Part shown: positions 46,479 to 56,879 of the stretch, in pieces
Numbering within the stretch: position 1 is the stretch's first letter
Layout: the number at the start of each line of letters is the position of its first letter
DNA from: Ligula intestinalis
Lineage: Eukaryota > Platyhelminthes > Cestoda > Diphyllobothriidea > Diphyllobothriidae
Direction: 5' to 3'
Length of the DNA stretch: 64,000 nucleotides
NCBI GenBank assembly: GCA_036362985.1
Contig: JAYGXS010000005.1
Span: forward strand, 47,265,341-47,329,340
Program-made: the position numbers and the translations under genes
The notes under the pieces: generated by a model
Told to the model about the DNA's origin: nothing
What the model saw: the letters and a program-made list of their open reading frames with translations, nothing else
Database searches by the model: none

Positions 46479-46668
46479 GGAGGTATGGCAGATCTTCTTC
46501 AGTTAAGTTGACCTAATTGTGAAAAGCTCGAGGTGTTTGGCGGTATTTGAGCCCGCATAGTAGAGAAGGCCGTTACCTAAAGCCAACGCTCTAACCACTG
46601 AGCGCTGAAAGCCTCAAGTTTTCCACGATTGGATCAACTCAAATTAAGGCAAATCTGCCTAACCTCCT
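46479..46668 (-). mobile_element. SINE-B copy flanked by inverted 55-bp sequences
   Basis: A tRNA-like core at 46531-46614 on the minus strand (GCTCAGTGGTTAGAGCGTTGG as A box, GCGGGCTCAAATACCGCC as B box). It sits between TAGGAGGTATGGCAGAT... and its complement ...AATCTGCCTAACCTCCTA, about 80% matched arms. The whole forms a palindrome closed around a tRNA-like hairpin. It has no coding capacity. Confidence 0.7.
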
Positions 46669-46834
46669 AATAATTAATTCAGCCAAGTAGTTATTCTAGT
46701 GGATTCTAGATTATTGATTAGAAAATCCTGCTCGGGCAGTCATCTTGCTGTTCCGCATTGGTGGATTCCATAAGAGCGGTAAAGTTCGGCGAGAAATATC
46801 GACCCAAGTGTGATTTAATTCATAACGCGAGGTG

Positions 46835-46918
46835 GGGCGTTTGTAGCACAGTGGTTAGAGCATTGGCTACCGGTAACGGCCTTCTCAAATACGCGGGTTG
46901 AAATCCCACCGAACGCCT
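46835..46918 (+). mobile_element. SINE-B tRNA-like core, plus strand
   Basis: GGGCGTTTGTAGCACAGTGG (A box) and CGCGGGTTGAAATCCCACCG (B box), closed by GGCGTTTG with CGAACGCC. The flank ACCCAAGTGTGATTTAATTC precedes and CGAGTTTTTCACAATTGAGT follows, as in the copies near 50 kb. Confidence 0.75.
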
Positions 46919-47199
46919 CGAGTTTTTCACAATTGAGTCAGCTCAAACGAAAATTCAGCTTTTCTTGGATTGAGAAAATTAGTGCGACTACCCTATGACC
47001 GAATATAGTGTCTTCTGTTCAGCAAAATTGATACAAAAAGTGGGACATAATTATGTGTTGGCTAGAAATAGCTTTCATGTCCCCTCTCAGCAGCAAATGA
47101 GCGTTTTGCGCTATATCATAGGGTAAGCACTTGGTTAAAAAAGGAATTACTTAGTCTTCTCGGAATTTAGCGCCAGGTTAACTGTATTACGGAGAATAA

Positions 47200-47690
47200 A
47201 TGTACTATGTCCAGGCCCTCAGTCCATCAACAAGCACAACGATTTAGCGTTCTCATACGGCGTACTGAGAAATTCCCTGAGCAAGAGAATCAGTCACGCG
47301 GGAAGGACGGGGCCGGGCACAACAACAACTCTGACGACAGCTGGCATAATTGTTACGCCATTATCAGGCCTGGATCCGACGCTAACAAGGCAATTGTGAC
47401 AATCAGTGAGTCGAACGCGAAGTGTCAGGTCAGTACAGCATCAATCAAGACCCAAGCGGTGGTTACAGAAGTGAATAATTATCGCTATCACGTGGATGAC
47501 CACTATGAACTATAAAAACTGCGCAACCTGTGCATGTTTCAACCTCATCTGCGCATGACCACAACTATGTCACAATCACCTCTGATTAAGGACTCCTTAG
47601 GGAATCCGAAACATCAGGCAAATGAAACTCTTTTTCCACTTATCGCATCCTCTTCTTCTGAACTGCTTCCTGAAAATCGCATATTCTTTA
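47200..47690 (+). mobile_element. Penelope-like C-terminal tail and pseudo-LTR
   Basis: In the frame from 47205 the sequence reads LCPGPQSINKHNDLAFSYGV, the tail of the GIY-YIG ORF. About 300 bases on, CTGATTA (47582-47588), stem II GGA...TCC and GAAACATC (47608-47615) with AGGCAAATGAAAC form a worn hammerhead-like motif of a pseudo-LTR. It ends near TGAACTGCTTCCTGAAAATCGCATATTC. Confidence 0.65.
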
Positions 47691-47699
47691 CTATTGGAA

Positions 47700-49430
47700 G
47701 ATAATATGTATTTACCGTATCCCGCACGCAACGCGGGCCTCTCACGCGTACGCATACGCCATTGTCTGCCTATCCCAAGCCAGTCTGGTTAATCATCTTC
47801 AAGGTCGACTCACACAGAACCTTACTGGGACGACTATCACGCTCTTACATTTCGGACACCAGCCGTGTACGCATCTCACTGTCAACTTCCTCAACCCTTT
47901 TCTCTAATAGCTGTGTACAGAACATAGTATTCCTTTTACCTGGCGTCCCACTTCCTCCTCCTCAAGGTATCGGATCTGAAGGTCGCAGGAGGAAGGGTTT
48001 CACCTAGTAGCTTAACCCACTGCAGTAACTATTTCCATGTCCTCCCGGGAAGGCAATTGGTTATTCCAGCCATGCGTTGCAGACCTTATCTCCCAGATAT
48101 TAATGGGCTCTCAGTGGTCGCAATGATGTGTATAGGACCTGCTGACGCTACGAATTACCATGTTGTGTTACCTGTCGGGCATTATCGAAAAAAAAAACAA
48201 ATTGAAAGCGGATTTTTATTTATTCACCCTTAATGGCTTTCCTTTTTTTGTTGATCCGTTTTCCAGTTAACAGATCGTACATTTTCGGTAGAACTGGCTT
48301 TTTGAGCCGCCTAAAATAAATTCCTCCACCCCAAGGTCGAGTTCCCAGCAATCGGAAGTGTCTACTATTCTTATTGGTCAATAAGAATCAGCAACATAAG
48401 GAAAAGCTTATGTTGGTCGATTCCATTATATTTAGCCCACTAAAACAATTATAAGCGGCTTTAATTTACTTTTCACTTTTCACATTCCGCTCAATCTAAT
48501 ACGTATTTGCACACCTTAATCCAGTGCTTAAACTCTAACCATGAATTCCGTAAGACACTTGGGTTGGGGGAGGGGGAGGGAGTTTATTTTTAGGGGGCCT
48601 CACAAGAAAGTTTTGCCAGAAAATTGGACAACGACTTTTGATTTGTATCTCCTATGTGACAACCTTAGTTCGCCTACTTATACTGACAGAAGGATAGGGA
48701 GTGCTGGCGGGCTATCGGGGTTTTCGATCGCCTAAAAGTTTGCATGCCCTGCAACTTCTGGCACAGACACACAAACACCCACACTCCGACTGGAATGCAT
48801 GGAATCCGTCTAATAGGGACGCGATTGAAAAGCTCGCAACCTGTTTATTCAAGCTTTCTGCGGTATGGAGGGGCGGGGGGGAGGGGCTGTAGGCGAAGGA
48901 GACCCTCGTATTTTACGCAACAGAAGCAAAACAAAAAACGCTAGTCTGCAGCCATTCAAACTTGTAAATAACAACAACCCTTGCATGCGTGCAGTCAGAA
49001 CACAGTGGCCGCTTCAGTGGCCAGAGACGACCCTGTTGTTCCCTGCGCCATTATAAACAGCTCTCGGTGTAGACATATGTCTATCACAATATTGTGCAGG
49101 CCTATTGTCACAAAAAGGGACCGGATTGCGGATGTGTGTTGACGTAAAGATATCTAAGTAAACCGGTAGAGAAGAGGGGGGGAGAATAATAAAAAAACGC
49201 TGCATATTTGCACACAACGTGGCCTTCAAGCACACATACGCAAGCTGGTTCTTGTAAGTCTGGGGTAGGAGGGGGAGGTGAGTGTACTGATCGTAAGAAA
49301 AACGACTTCTGTTGGATGACCTGATGCACATGAGGTACATCAGTAAACAGGACTAACGAGGAGAGTGATACTTTGGTAAGGATAGTTTAAAAACATCCTC
49401 GTAGCATCACATAACCGCATAAATATGTGA
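47700..49430. other. Intronic stretch without recognised features
   Basis: Short GC-rich or G-rich patches (48567-48600, 48865-48890) produce spurious frames. No repeat family or coding match was seen. Confidence 0.5.
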
Positions 49431-49483
49431 GAGGGGTTTGGCAGATTTGCTTAATTCACTTGACCCATTTGCGGACAACTCGC

Positions 49484-49561
49484 GGTCTCGGTTAAAGTCG
49501 CCCCCACCCAGCACGAAAGGCTTCCACGCAGCCAATGCTCAACCATTTAGCTACGAGGCTC
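49484..49561 (-). mobile_element. SINE-B tRNA-like core, GAGCCTC type
   Basis: On the minus strand GAGCCTCGTAGCTAAATGGT (A box) and a worn B box, with an anticodon-like arm GGCT-7 nt-AGCC. The ends GAGCCTC and GAGACC can still pair in part. The flank has CCAAGTGTGATTTAATCCATG. Confidence 0.65.
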
Positions 49562-49782
49562 GCCATAAGCCATGGATTAAATCACACTTGGGGCGATTTG
49601 CCCACCCAGCATACTGCTTGTATGGAATCCACCAGTACGGAACAGCCAGCTGACTGTACAAGCAGGATTTCCTAAGCAATCATCTAGAATCCGCCAGAAT
49701 GACTACTAGGCTCACTAAATTGTTAGAGGGAGGGAAGTAGCACATTTGCTTAATTCAGTTGACCCACTTCTGACAAATTTGC

Positions 49783-49861
49783 GGCCTCGGTGGGAATCGA
49801 ACCCACACAGCAGAAGAAGGCTTTTGCGCAGCCAACGTTCTACCATTGATCTAAGAGGCTC
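49783..49861 (-). mobile_element. SINE-B tRNA-like core, GAGCCTC type, well kept
   Basis: On the minus strand GAGCCTCTTAGATCAATGGT (A box), arm GGCT-GCGCAAA-AGCC, a long variable segment, then GTGGGTTCGATTCCCACCGA (canonical B box and T arm) and GGCC. The closing stem GCCTC/GAGGC replaces the GGCGTTTG/CAAACGCC stem of other copies. Confidence 0.75.
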
Positions 49862-49986
49862 ACTGTGAGCTGTAAGTTTAATCACATACAAAAAGGTAAT
49901 AGATGAACGATGGTAATTTAAAAATATTTATGAAGTTGGTTTGGCAGATTTGCTTAATTTGAGTTGACCCAAGTGTGAAAAACTCT

Positions 49987-50068
49987 AGGCGTTTTGCGGG
50001 ATTTGAACCCACGCATCAGGGAAAGCTTTTGCCGGAGGCTAATGTCTACCGCTAAGCTACAAACGCCT
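49987..50068 (-). mobile_element. SINE-B tRNA-like core, GGCGTTTG type, left arm of palindrome
   Basis: On the minus strand AGGCGTTTGTAGCTTAGCGG (A box), GTGGGTTCAAATCCCGC (B box) and AAACGCCT closing. Forms the left half of a large inverted repeat (49938-50146) with 50243-50450. Confidence 0.8.
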
Positions 50069-50318
50069 GCTTCACGCCATGAGTTTAATCACACTTGGAT
50101 CGATATTACCCGCTTAACTTCTCGCTCATATGGAATCCACCAAACCAAACCAACTTGATAATTAAGTCAGCCTAGTGGTCAATCTGGTGGATTCTAGATG
50201 ATTGCTTAGGAAATTCTACTTCGGCAGTCAACTTGCTCCCGTATTGGTGGATTCCATATGAGCGAAAAGTTGAGCGGGTAATATCGATCCAAGTGTGATT
50301 AAACTCATGGCGTGAAGC

Positions 50319-50401
50319 AGGCGTTTGTAGCTTAGCGGTAGAGCATTAACCTTCGGCAAAGGCTTTCTCTGATGAGCGGGTTCAAATCCCGCCAAACGCC
50401 T
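50319..50401 (+). mobile_element. SINE-B tRNA-like core, GGCGTTTG type, right arm of palindrome
   Basis: AGGCGTTTGTAGCTTAGCGG, anticodon-like arm CCTT...AAGG, GCGGGTTCAAATCCCGCC and AAACGCCT. The closing stem is nine perfect pairs, longer than the seven of a normal tRNA. It is followed by TCACACTTGGGTCAACTC and GCAAATCTGCCAAACC, then a partial flank copy at 50510-50545. Confidence 0.8.
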
Positions 50402-50559
50402 AGAATTTTTCACACTTGGGTCAACTCAAATAAAGCAAATCTGCCAAACCAACTTAATAATTAAGTCTGCCTAGTTGGCATTCTGGTGGATTCTAGATGG
50501 TTGCTTAGGAAATCGCCTAGAGTTTTTCACACTTGGGTCAAATCAAATTAAACAATTTT

Positions 50560-51950
50560 ATTTTGCACGTAGGGTTAGCAAATTGAATAAACTGTTAGTC
50601 TGCTAGGAACCAGTTGTTATATCCAAGAAAAAGAAATCTATATGGTACTGTGTAATAGGCATTTATTAGGTTAACGTCCACTTCGTTTTTTAATATTTGA
50701 TTAAATTGTACGATTATTTCTACATACGAAATGAATATCTTTCATTTTATCATCGGTCTAGTAGAAAGCAACTCTTGGTTTTTGGATTACTTTAACAATA
50801 CCTAAAAACTATTCCATCCGATAATTGTATAACTGCTGATCGCAAGGTTTACCACTAATGAGCATCAGGTATGAGTAAAGTTGACCGACAAAAGCAAAAC
50901 AAAGTCAGTTATCGAAAACCACCATGAACACAACTTCTGCAGATTTCGGGTCCGAGTGCCGAATACGGCGTGTGGAGTCCTCTATGTATGAGGGGTAAAA
51001 CCTGGGTTCACAGATGGTGTTCCCCGCTCATTCTAACAATTATATCACCACGCTTTATATCGCACACCTAATGCTGGGGCTACGTCTGACCAGCTCAAAA
51101 ACCGTCTAAGTTATCGCCCATGCAACGTTGGCGTTCCACCGTAAAAGAGTACTGCAACCGACGTGACAGTGGCTATCAAAAATATGTTATCCCAATCAAA
51201 TGTTCTCTGTGGCATCTTGCCTCCTGTTATAACCTCTGATATTCGACAGATGGACTTATCTGGCGTGTTTTTCGATTTGTCACTGTGCGCAAATGCATTA
51301 GAAATATGTTAACAGAAGGACTAAACACTTTCATATGCAATATTATTGCGCCAATACTTTAATGCGCATTCGCAAGTCGAGAATGGAAAAATTTCAACCA
51401 TACGTACGGGTTTTGAACAAACAAGATATAGATTTAGATTAGATTGAGATTAAGATTAGATTTTTCCTGAATAGATATCTAATTTTAGTGGACACTCTGA
51501 TGTGGGTCACAGCTCAAAACTCAGGATGTAACGCCCGCCAAGCTTAGATATCGTCAAGTTTCCGGACAATGCGCAGCGGGCTATTGAGAACCGGTTGATT
51601 GAGTCATTTTTTGGTATTCACAACAGGGGAACGTAATTGCTCAGTGTCTATTAACGCTGGCAACATGTACACGCTCAATAAGCATTGATTGTCAGCAAAT
51701 TGCAAGGGGGTGCAGAACCCAAGGCACTTGGTATACTGTCGTTAGTCGACATGTGAGACCGCATAAGCAACAGAACTCATTTCTAGGTCACACCTTGACG
51801 GTGGCGAGCGATGATGATGACGCAACAAACAGTTAAGTGTAGAACAATCACTTGCACGGGAAATTTTCTATAGTAATGGCAAACTTGCGCGGCATCAACC
51901 ACACTGTTTCCGCTCCCATCCACCAACACCTTGTGTTTAAGCATTAGAGG
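50560..51950. other. Intronic stretch without recognised features
   Basis: No open frame above 60 codons and no recognised repeat. 51420-51480 has a short GATTAGATT-rich patch. Confidence 0.6.
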
Positions 51951-51961
51951 GATTGATAGCA

Positions 51962-52124
51962 ATGTCGGTGAAGACTAAGTAAACTGAAATAGCCGTTTCT
52001 GGCTTCTTAGCCGTCGTCATGCAACCATACCCAGTCCCAAATGGCGCACCGCCCGACGCTCGAAAGCGCGATATTTTGTTTGGAAGTGTAACACTCTAAC
52101 CATTAGGCCACGAAATTGTTATCT
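51962..52124 (-). mobile_element. SINE-A copy, minus strand
   Basis: On the minus strand CGTGGCCTAATGGTTAGAGT (A box), then TTTCGAGCGTCGGGC near the B-box site, GGGACTGGGTATGGTTGCAT, GACGGCTAAGAAGCCAGAAA and CGGCTATTTCAGTTTAC. Heads toward the plus-strand copy at 52188. Confidence 0.7.
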
Positions 52125-52187
52125 TGCGACTTAAAATCGGAATTATTGACACTCGTTGACTAGCGATCTGAACCGATAAGATGACAA

Positions 52188-52395
52188 GCCTGTGACTCAA
52201 TGTTTAGATCGTTAGAATTCTGATCAAAAGATCACGGGTTAGAACCTCGGGTGGTCCACCACTTGGGATTGAATATAACTGGCTGACGACGACTAATGAG
52301 CCAGAAAGGGCCATTCCAGTCCCCCCTGTCTCCGCCGGGAAGACTATATGCCTAGAATACTAGCTGCTGTGTGGCTGCTGGTGAAGCTCGAGGAG
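52188..52395 (+). mobile_element. SINE-A copy, plus strand
   Basis: A head with worn A box (CCTGTGACTCAATGTTTAGA) and B-box-like CACGGGTTAGAACCTCGG, body TTGAATATAACTGGCTGACG and ATGAGCCAGAAAGGGCCATT, then a tail of the 29566-29828 type. Head to head with 51962-52124. Confidence 0.7.
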
Positions 52396-53059
52396 GACTG
52401 CCAGGATGAGTTGGATGAGTGAGTTCCGTAAACGATCAGTGAACTTTAATCAACGCGTGTCAATAGGGAGCCTACCTGAGACGGGCTCAGGTGAAATGTT
52501 TAAACAGCCCGTCTGGGTTCCGCTCCAGGTTTACCAGGGTTTTTGTAGAGAGCGGCTCGGATCTCACAGGGGCCTATTGAGGCTGACTATTAGTCTTCCA
52601 GTTGATCACTGTAAATGCATATTACTGACCACAAGGACCGTGTATTGGGCTTAGACTCAACGTAAAGTCTAAATGGACTCACTGATAACGGACATCTACT
52701 ACCGTGGAATATGATTTGTACAAACGGAAAAGCACTGGTATTTTTGAAATTATCAGAAGAATTTTTTGCGGAGGAGGTTTGGTATAACATCTTCCTTCTG
52801 AGATATCCTCACAGTATGCCTCGTGTACCTGCCTTCAAGGTGAATGGGATTGTGTCAATGTGGAACATTACACCTGAAGAAAAAGTTCAATAAATAAATT
52901 AATATAACGCCACATGGCGACAACTGGTCTCGCGCTGTCCCGATTCCAGGGCACAATTAAAAACGAAGATTTTACGGTGGAAAGGGAGAGGGATGTTCAC
53001 GATCTACTCAGTGGAGACGATCAGTATGTACCTCACACATATTTCCACATCCAATTAAT

Positions 53060-53770
53060 AGCACTGTTGCGCTGAAAATTAATGTACGCAAGACGAAGCT
53101 CCTGACTACATACCTCGGCACAGCATAACAACTGTTTCTCAGCGGTCAAACGATTAAAGAAGTTACCTACTTCCGCTATTTGGGCTCGAATATGCTAGCC
53201 AATGGACCGACTAAAGACTAAATCAAGAACCGAAGCGCGCAGGCTAGAACTGCACTTCGACCACTAGCCAGACCACTCTGGTCTCGCTCAGACATAAGCT
53301 TTTATACTAAGCTGCTGATATACAAATCAGCAAGCAGCCCAGTGTTTTTATATGCCTGCGAAACATGGCCAGTGAGAAAGGCAGACATCCTATCGCTCGA
53401 AATCTTTGACCGTTGGTGTCTTCGACGCTTCTTGAGAGTCTTCAGGCATGATCGAATTTCCAATTTCCAAATTACCAAGTCTAGCATCATGCATCCAGCA
53501 TTGCCGATTGCATTCGTTTGGCCGTGTCCTGCGCAAGCCATCAACAGACCTCTGCAGATTGGTCGTGAACCCCTCTCGTAGTCCAAACTAGAGATACCAA
53601 CAAGGCGGTCAACTAAAGACATGGCTCAGCAGTCGGACGTTGAACGGATGGGCCTCCTAACCGTTTACGGCTTGCGATAGTGGAACAAACAATGGGATAA
53701 CATCTGTGAAGAGGTCGCTTCCGACGACGCCAAGGGGCCGTCGCTATCCGTGACATCCGTGAAACCGATT
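53060..53770 (+). pseudogene. RTE-like LINE, reverse transcriptase 3' part
   Basis: Reads LKINVRKTKLLTTYLGTA, then VTYFRYLGSNMLANGPTKD, RTALRPLARPLWSRSDISFY, VFLYACETWPVRKADILSLE and IFDRWCLRRFLRVFRHDRIS, the region after the catalytic palm of an RTE-type reverse transcriptase. Stops follow GTA and KD, and the frame shifts after RISNFQ. The end near 53770 (GWI-like region) is hard to fix. It is a different lineage from 33740-34597, judged by the CETWPVR block. Confidence 0.8.
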
Positions 53771-54914
53771 CATCCAACAGCAGGAGCTAATTGGATCAAG
53801 TACAAGTAAGTACCTCAACTATGACGTGAGCCCGTAGTATGCGGGAAAGAGGGCAGTGGTGGTTCTCGATGTAAACTTTACTAGGCTTACAAACTAGAAC
53901 CTACAGCTGAAGTTTGAGAAATTGTTGGCTGCTTTGGGCAAACAAGCTAATCTGGCTATGGCGTCATCCCATGAAGGGATAAACTCTGAGCAGAGGAAAA
54001 AATATGCAGTTAGGCTAAAACGAATTCGGAATTAGCCCCAAACTATGTTTTGTAAGACAGTAACTTAAAGAAACACACGCAATAGTTTAGTCGTTGCGAA
54101 CTTTACATCAAATAAATACGGTGCCTCTCGTGATCAAAATACGATTTTCTCTTGAGTAACTGAGGTTTTATTCTCGTCACTATTAGTTGCCGACAGAAAA
54201 CTTCCGTATGGAGCAATCAAAAGTGTAGTTTAAAATTTCATGAATGCCCGGTAGCTCCGAAATATCCTGATTCAGGAAAAATCACAACTGTGAGCACCTC
54301 CGGCTTCATAATAGAGGTATCTTCTACGTTCTAATTTCACGCATGTCACTTCATTATTTGAAAATAAAGATCATTGTACAGTCGGTGGATTAGAGGTAAT
54401 TATATGTCCCCTTTATTGACGCAGCAGCTACTCTAAAAATTCCCGCTTTCAAAATAAGACCAGCGCTTCCACCAAGAAGCCACTGTTGATTACATGTAAA
54501 CAGCGACTGCGTGAGACAAAATTGAGACAAAATACCTTCTCAGAATTTGCACGTTTATACAAAATCCAAATATTTATAATAAGTCTGCAATCGAGGAAGT
54601 TGTCTAAGACGAAGATACCGAAAATAAGAACATGCCTGAAATTAAAAATAGCACCACGCGCGAATCATCAGCACGGGATTAAACCAATCGCCGAGCAACA
54701 ATTTGTAACTTGCAATCTGAAGACAGAATATGCTTGACGAAACACGGGCGACTTCAACAAATGGTCGCTCTCAACGAAGTACTCTAAAAGTTTTTGAAAA
54801 CGTATTCTGTGTAGACCAGTACAGTTGGCATGCCACAGAGAGAGAAAAGAGGACAGAAATGCGTCCTCTGGGATCAGTTGTTTATTTGTTGCGCGACCAA
54901 ATCGACTGCAGAAC

Positions 54915-55100
54915 TGAAGGTCACTCCCGGCAGTGCTGACCTATAAATATAGTGAGCTGTACAGTTTTTTTCCTTGGCAATGGGCTCACGTGAAACTTCG
55001 AAAGGTCTGACAAATAAACAACTGGTACCAGAAAACGGTTTCCTGTCCTCTATTCAATTACCTGAGCCTCGTATATTTTCGACTAATCATAATACGTGTA
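54915..55100 (+). mobile_element. Penelope-like pseudo-LTR tail
   Basis: GAAGGTCACTCCCGGCAG, ATAGTGAGCTGTACAGTTTT, ACAAATAAACAACTGGTACC, TTCAATTACCTGAGCCTCG and ATATTTTCGACTAATCATAAT match 61265-61450 in order. No ORF is attached. The hammerhead-like core is unrecognisable (CTTCGAAAGGTCTGAC remains). Confidence 0.65.
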
Positions 55101-55477
55101 TATATCTGCCCATTGCCAGCATGCGTATATTACGTGGTTATCCCGCAGAGGCTCATGGATTTCGGCCCAAATATATGCATAAAATTTTCATCTTTGGTCA
55201 CAAACCTTGAAGATACTAATCTTTAACAGGAACAGAAATTAATTTATAGGGAAATTAAAAAGCTAGACCGCCAAAAGTGATATATGAACCATAAAGCAAA
55301 CAGGGAAAGCTGGATGACCCATTAATGAGCCAGACCTCTCGCAGCTGTGTCAAGCAGTGTTAGAATATAAGCGAAACACGTTCGGGGACTTTAAGCTGGC
55401 ACCTGTGCTGCTAGTAGGGTAAAATTATAACATCTGTGTTATAATATATATATATATATGATCTCATTAACACTCAC

Positions 55478-56211
55478 CCCATCAACCACATCCGGCGGAG
55501 TTGGCAAAGGATACTCCACAAAAGCGCACAACTCCACTAAACGAAGCTTCTCTGAGGCGATCGACCTGTTAATCCACCGTTGTAAACTCGGTTCTTGCGG
55601 CAGCGTGGGGCTGTCAACAGAGCTGGCAACGGCAAGTGGCGGAGAAGTGTATCGGGAGACGGCTGCAACAGCAGCAGCTGTGGCAAAGTTTGGCGGCATC
55701 ATCTTTGCCACTGCAGGCGCTCGAGACTGTTCCTGCTGAGCCAGCGCAAGACTCTGGTACCCTGATGGTATCGATGGCGCCAATGGCAGTGGGGCCCCCA
55801 TCATGGCAAAGTCACCATGCTCGGGTGGAGGGAAGAGGCGCGGTAGGTTGCCCACACCACCACCGCCACCCCTCATTGGGGACCCATTGGCACCCAAGGC
55901 AGCTGCGGCCGCGGCAGCTGCAGTTCTATGGGGACCCATTAAACAACCGGGTACCCCAGCCGCTGCGGCTGCGAGGAAGTAGGAGTCCGAGGTCCGAGGG
56001 GAGGATAGGTCCCCTTTAAGGCGCGCCGAGTGTGACCTTGAGGCGGCGGAGGACGAGGCGGCTGCAGCGGCCGCTGCAGCTTGGAACGCAAACTCTCGTG
56101 AGGCAGCCAATCCGAGAGCAGCTGAGTCCAGCACTTCAGTGGTATGAGGCAGGCCTCCAAGTTCGGGGTGTGAAGGTATATTCGGCAAACCGGAAGTAGA
56201 CCTCGCGAGAT
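55478..56211 (-). CDS. TEAD: TEAD transcription factor, Ala-rich linker exon and start of YAP-binding domain
   Basis: A 734-nt exon between a polypyrimidine tract ending CTCAACAACAG and a GTGAGTG donor. The acceptor choice is supported by an in-frame TAA just upstream. Two bases complete a codon, then 244 codons follow. The first two thirds are low-complexity, with three alanine tracts (near 56059-56082, 55959-55975 and 55899-55923), a GGGGG run and Pro/Ser-rich segments, as expected of the linker after the TEA domain. The end reads QRWINRSIASEKLRLVELCA FVEYP, matching PSWQGRSIASSKLRMLEYSAFLE, the first strand of the YAP-binding domain. A proline-rich loop (LPTPPDVVDG) precedes the splice. 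Exit phase is 0. Confidence 0.92.
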
Positions 56212-56879
56212 CTGTTGTTGAGAGGGATTAAGAGAGTAGGAGAACAATAAAGCGGGCTGTGTGATGTGCTTGGCTACCCCTTATGTAAATTCTTTCGCTT
56301 CAAATTGTTTCCTTAAAATGACATTACTATAGTGGAACCTCGGTGAACGAGTTTTATCCCTTCTAGCACCAATCTCGTCATTTGAAACGCTCTAACCGAT
56401 TAAACTGTATCAGACTGCAGGCGACCGGGGATCCATGGCCCCGGGAGCAAGACTCAAGAGCGGACACACAGGCACACACACTTACACGCGCGCAGTGAAA
56501 ACTCGTTAACTGAGCGGAAGCTCTGCAATCGGAACAAATTGTCCGCGGGTGGCTCGCTCTTTACCTGAAGTGTTCGTAGATGTGGCTGCTCATCACCCGA
56601 GGCTCCATGGTACATCGATCGGCAAAAAGACTATGAATCAATTGTCCACAACGCTGGTAACTTATACTCTGCGATAAAACCTTATGTTCCTGTGCTTACT
56701 TATTCGATTGATTTCAAAGCCTTAAGACAGTCTGTCTGAAAAGTTTTCCTCGTTTGAATTTAAACCACCTTTCTTTATACTCCGGCCGCTAGTTGCAGAT
56801 GTACTGCAGAAAGGAATGTTGGCACTGAAGAAAACTTCACTTACGAGAGATTGAGTGAACACTTCGATCATCTTGCCAA

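Larger units (their letters stand above)
27347..55477 (-). other. TEAD intron, 28.1 kb
   Basis: Begins GTGAGTG after the Ala-rich exon and ends TCCCCACAG. It is packed with SINEs, LINE fragments, Penelope-like pieces and simple repeats listed separately. No second host gene was recognised in it on either strand. The joined phases (0 to 0) and the protein match across the gap support one intron, but an undetected small exon cannot be excluded. Confidence 0.8.

Noticed and set aside
56331..56400. AGTGGAACCTCGGTGAACGAG resembles terminal repeats of pogo/Tigger-type transposons
   Set aside because: No matching inverted end and no transposase frame were found, so a one-sided motif is not enough.
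56565..56635. Minus-strand peptide MEPRVMSSHIYEHFR before a GTAAAG donor, recalling QVSSHIQVLARR of the TEA domain
   Set aside because: Only SSHI agrees, the donor phase does not fit the exon at 55478-56211, and the rest of the TEA signature is absent nearby.
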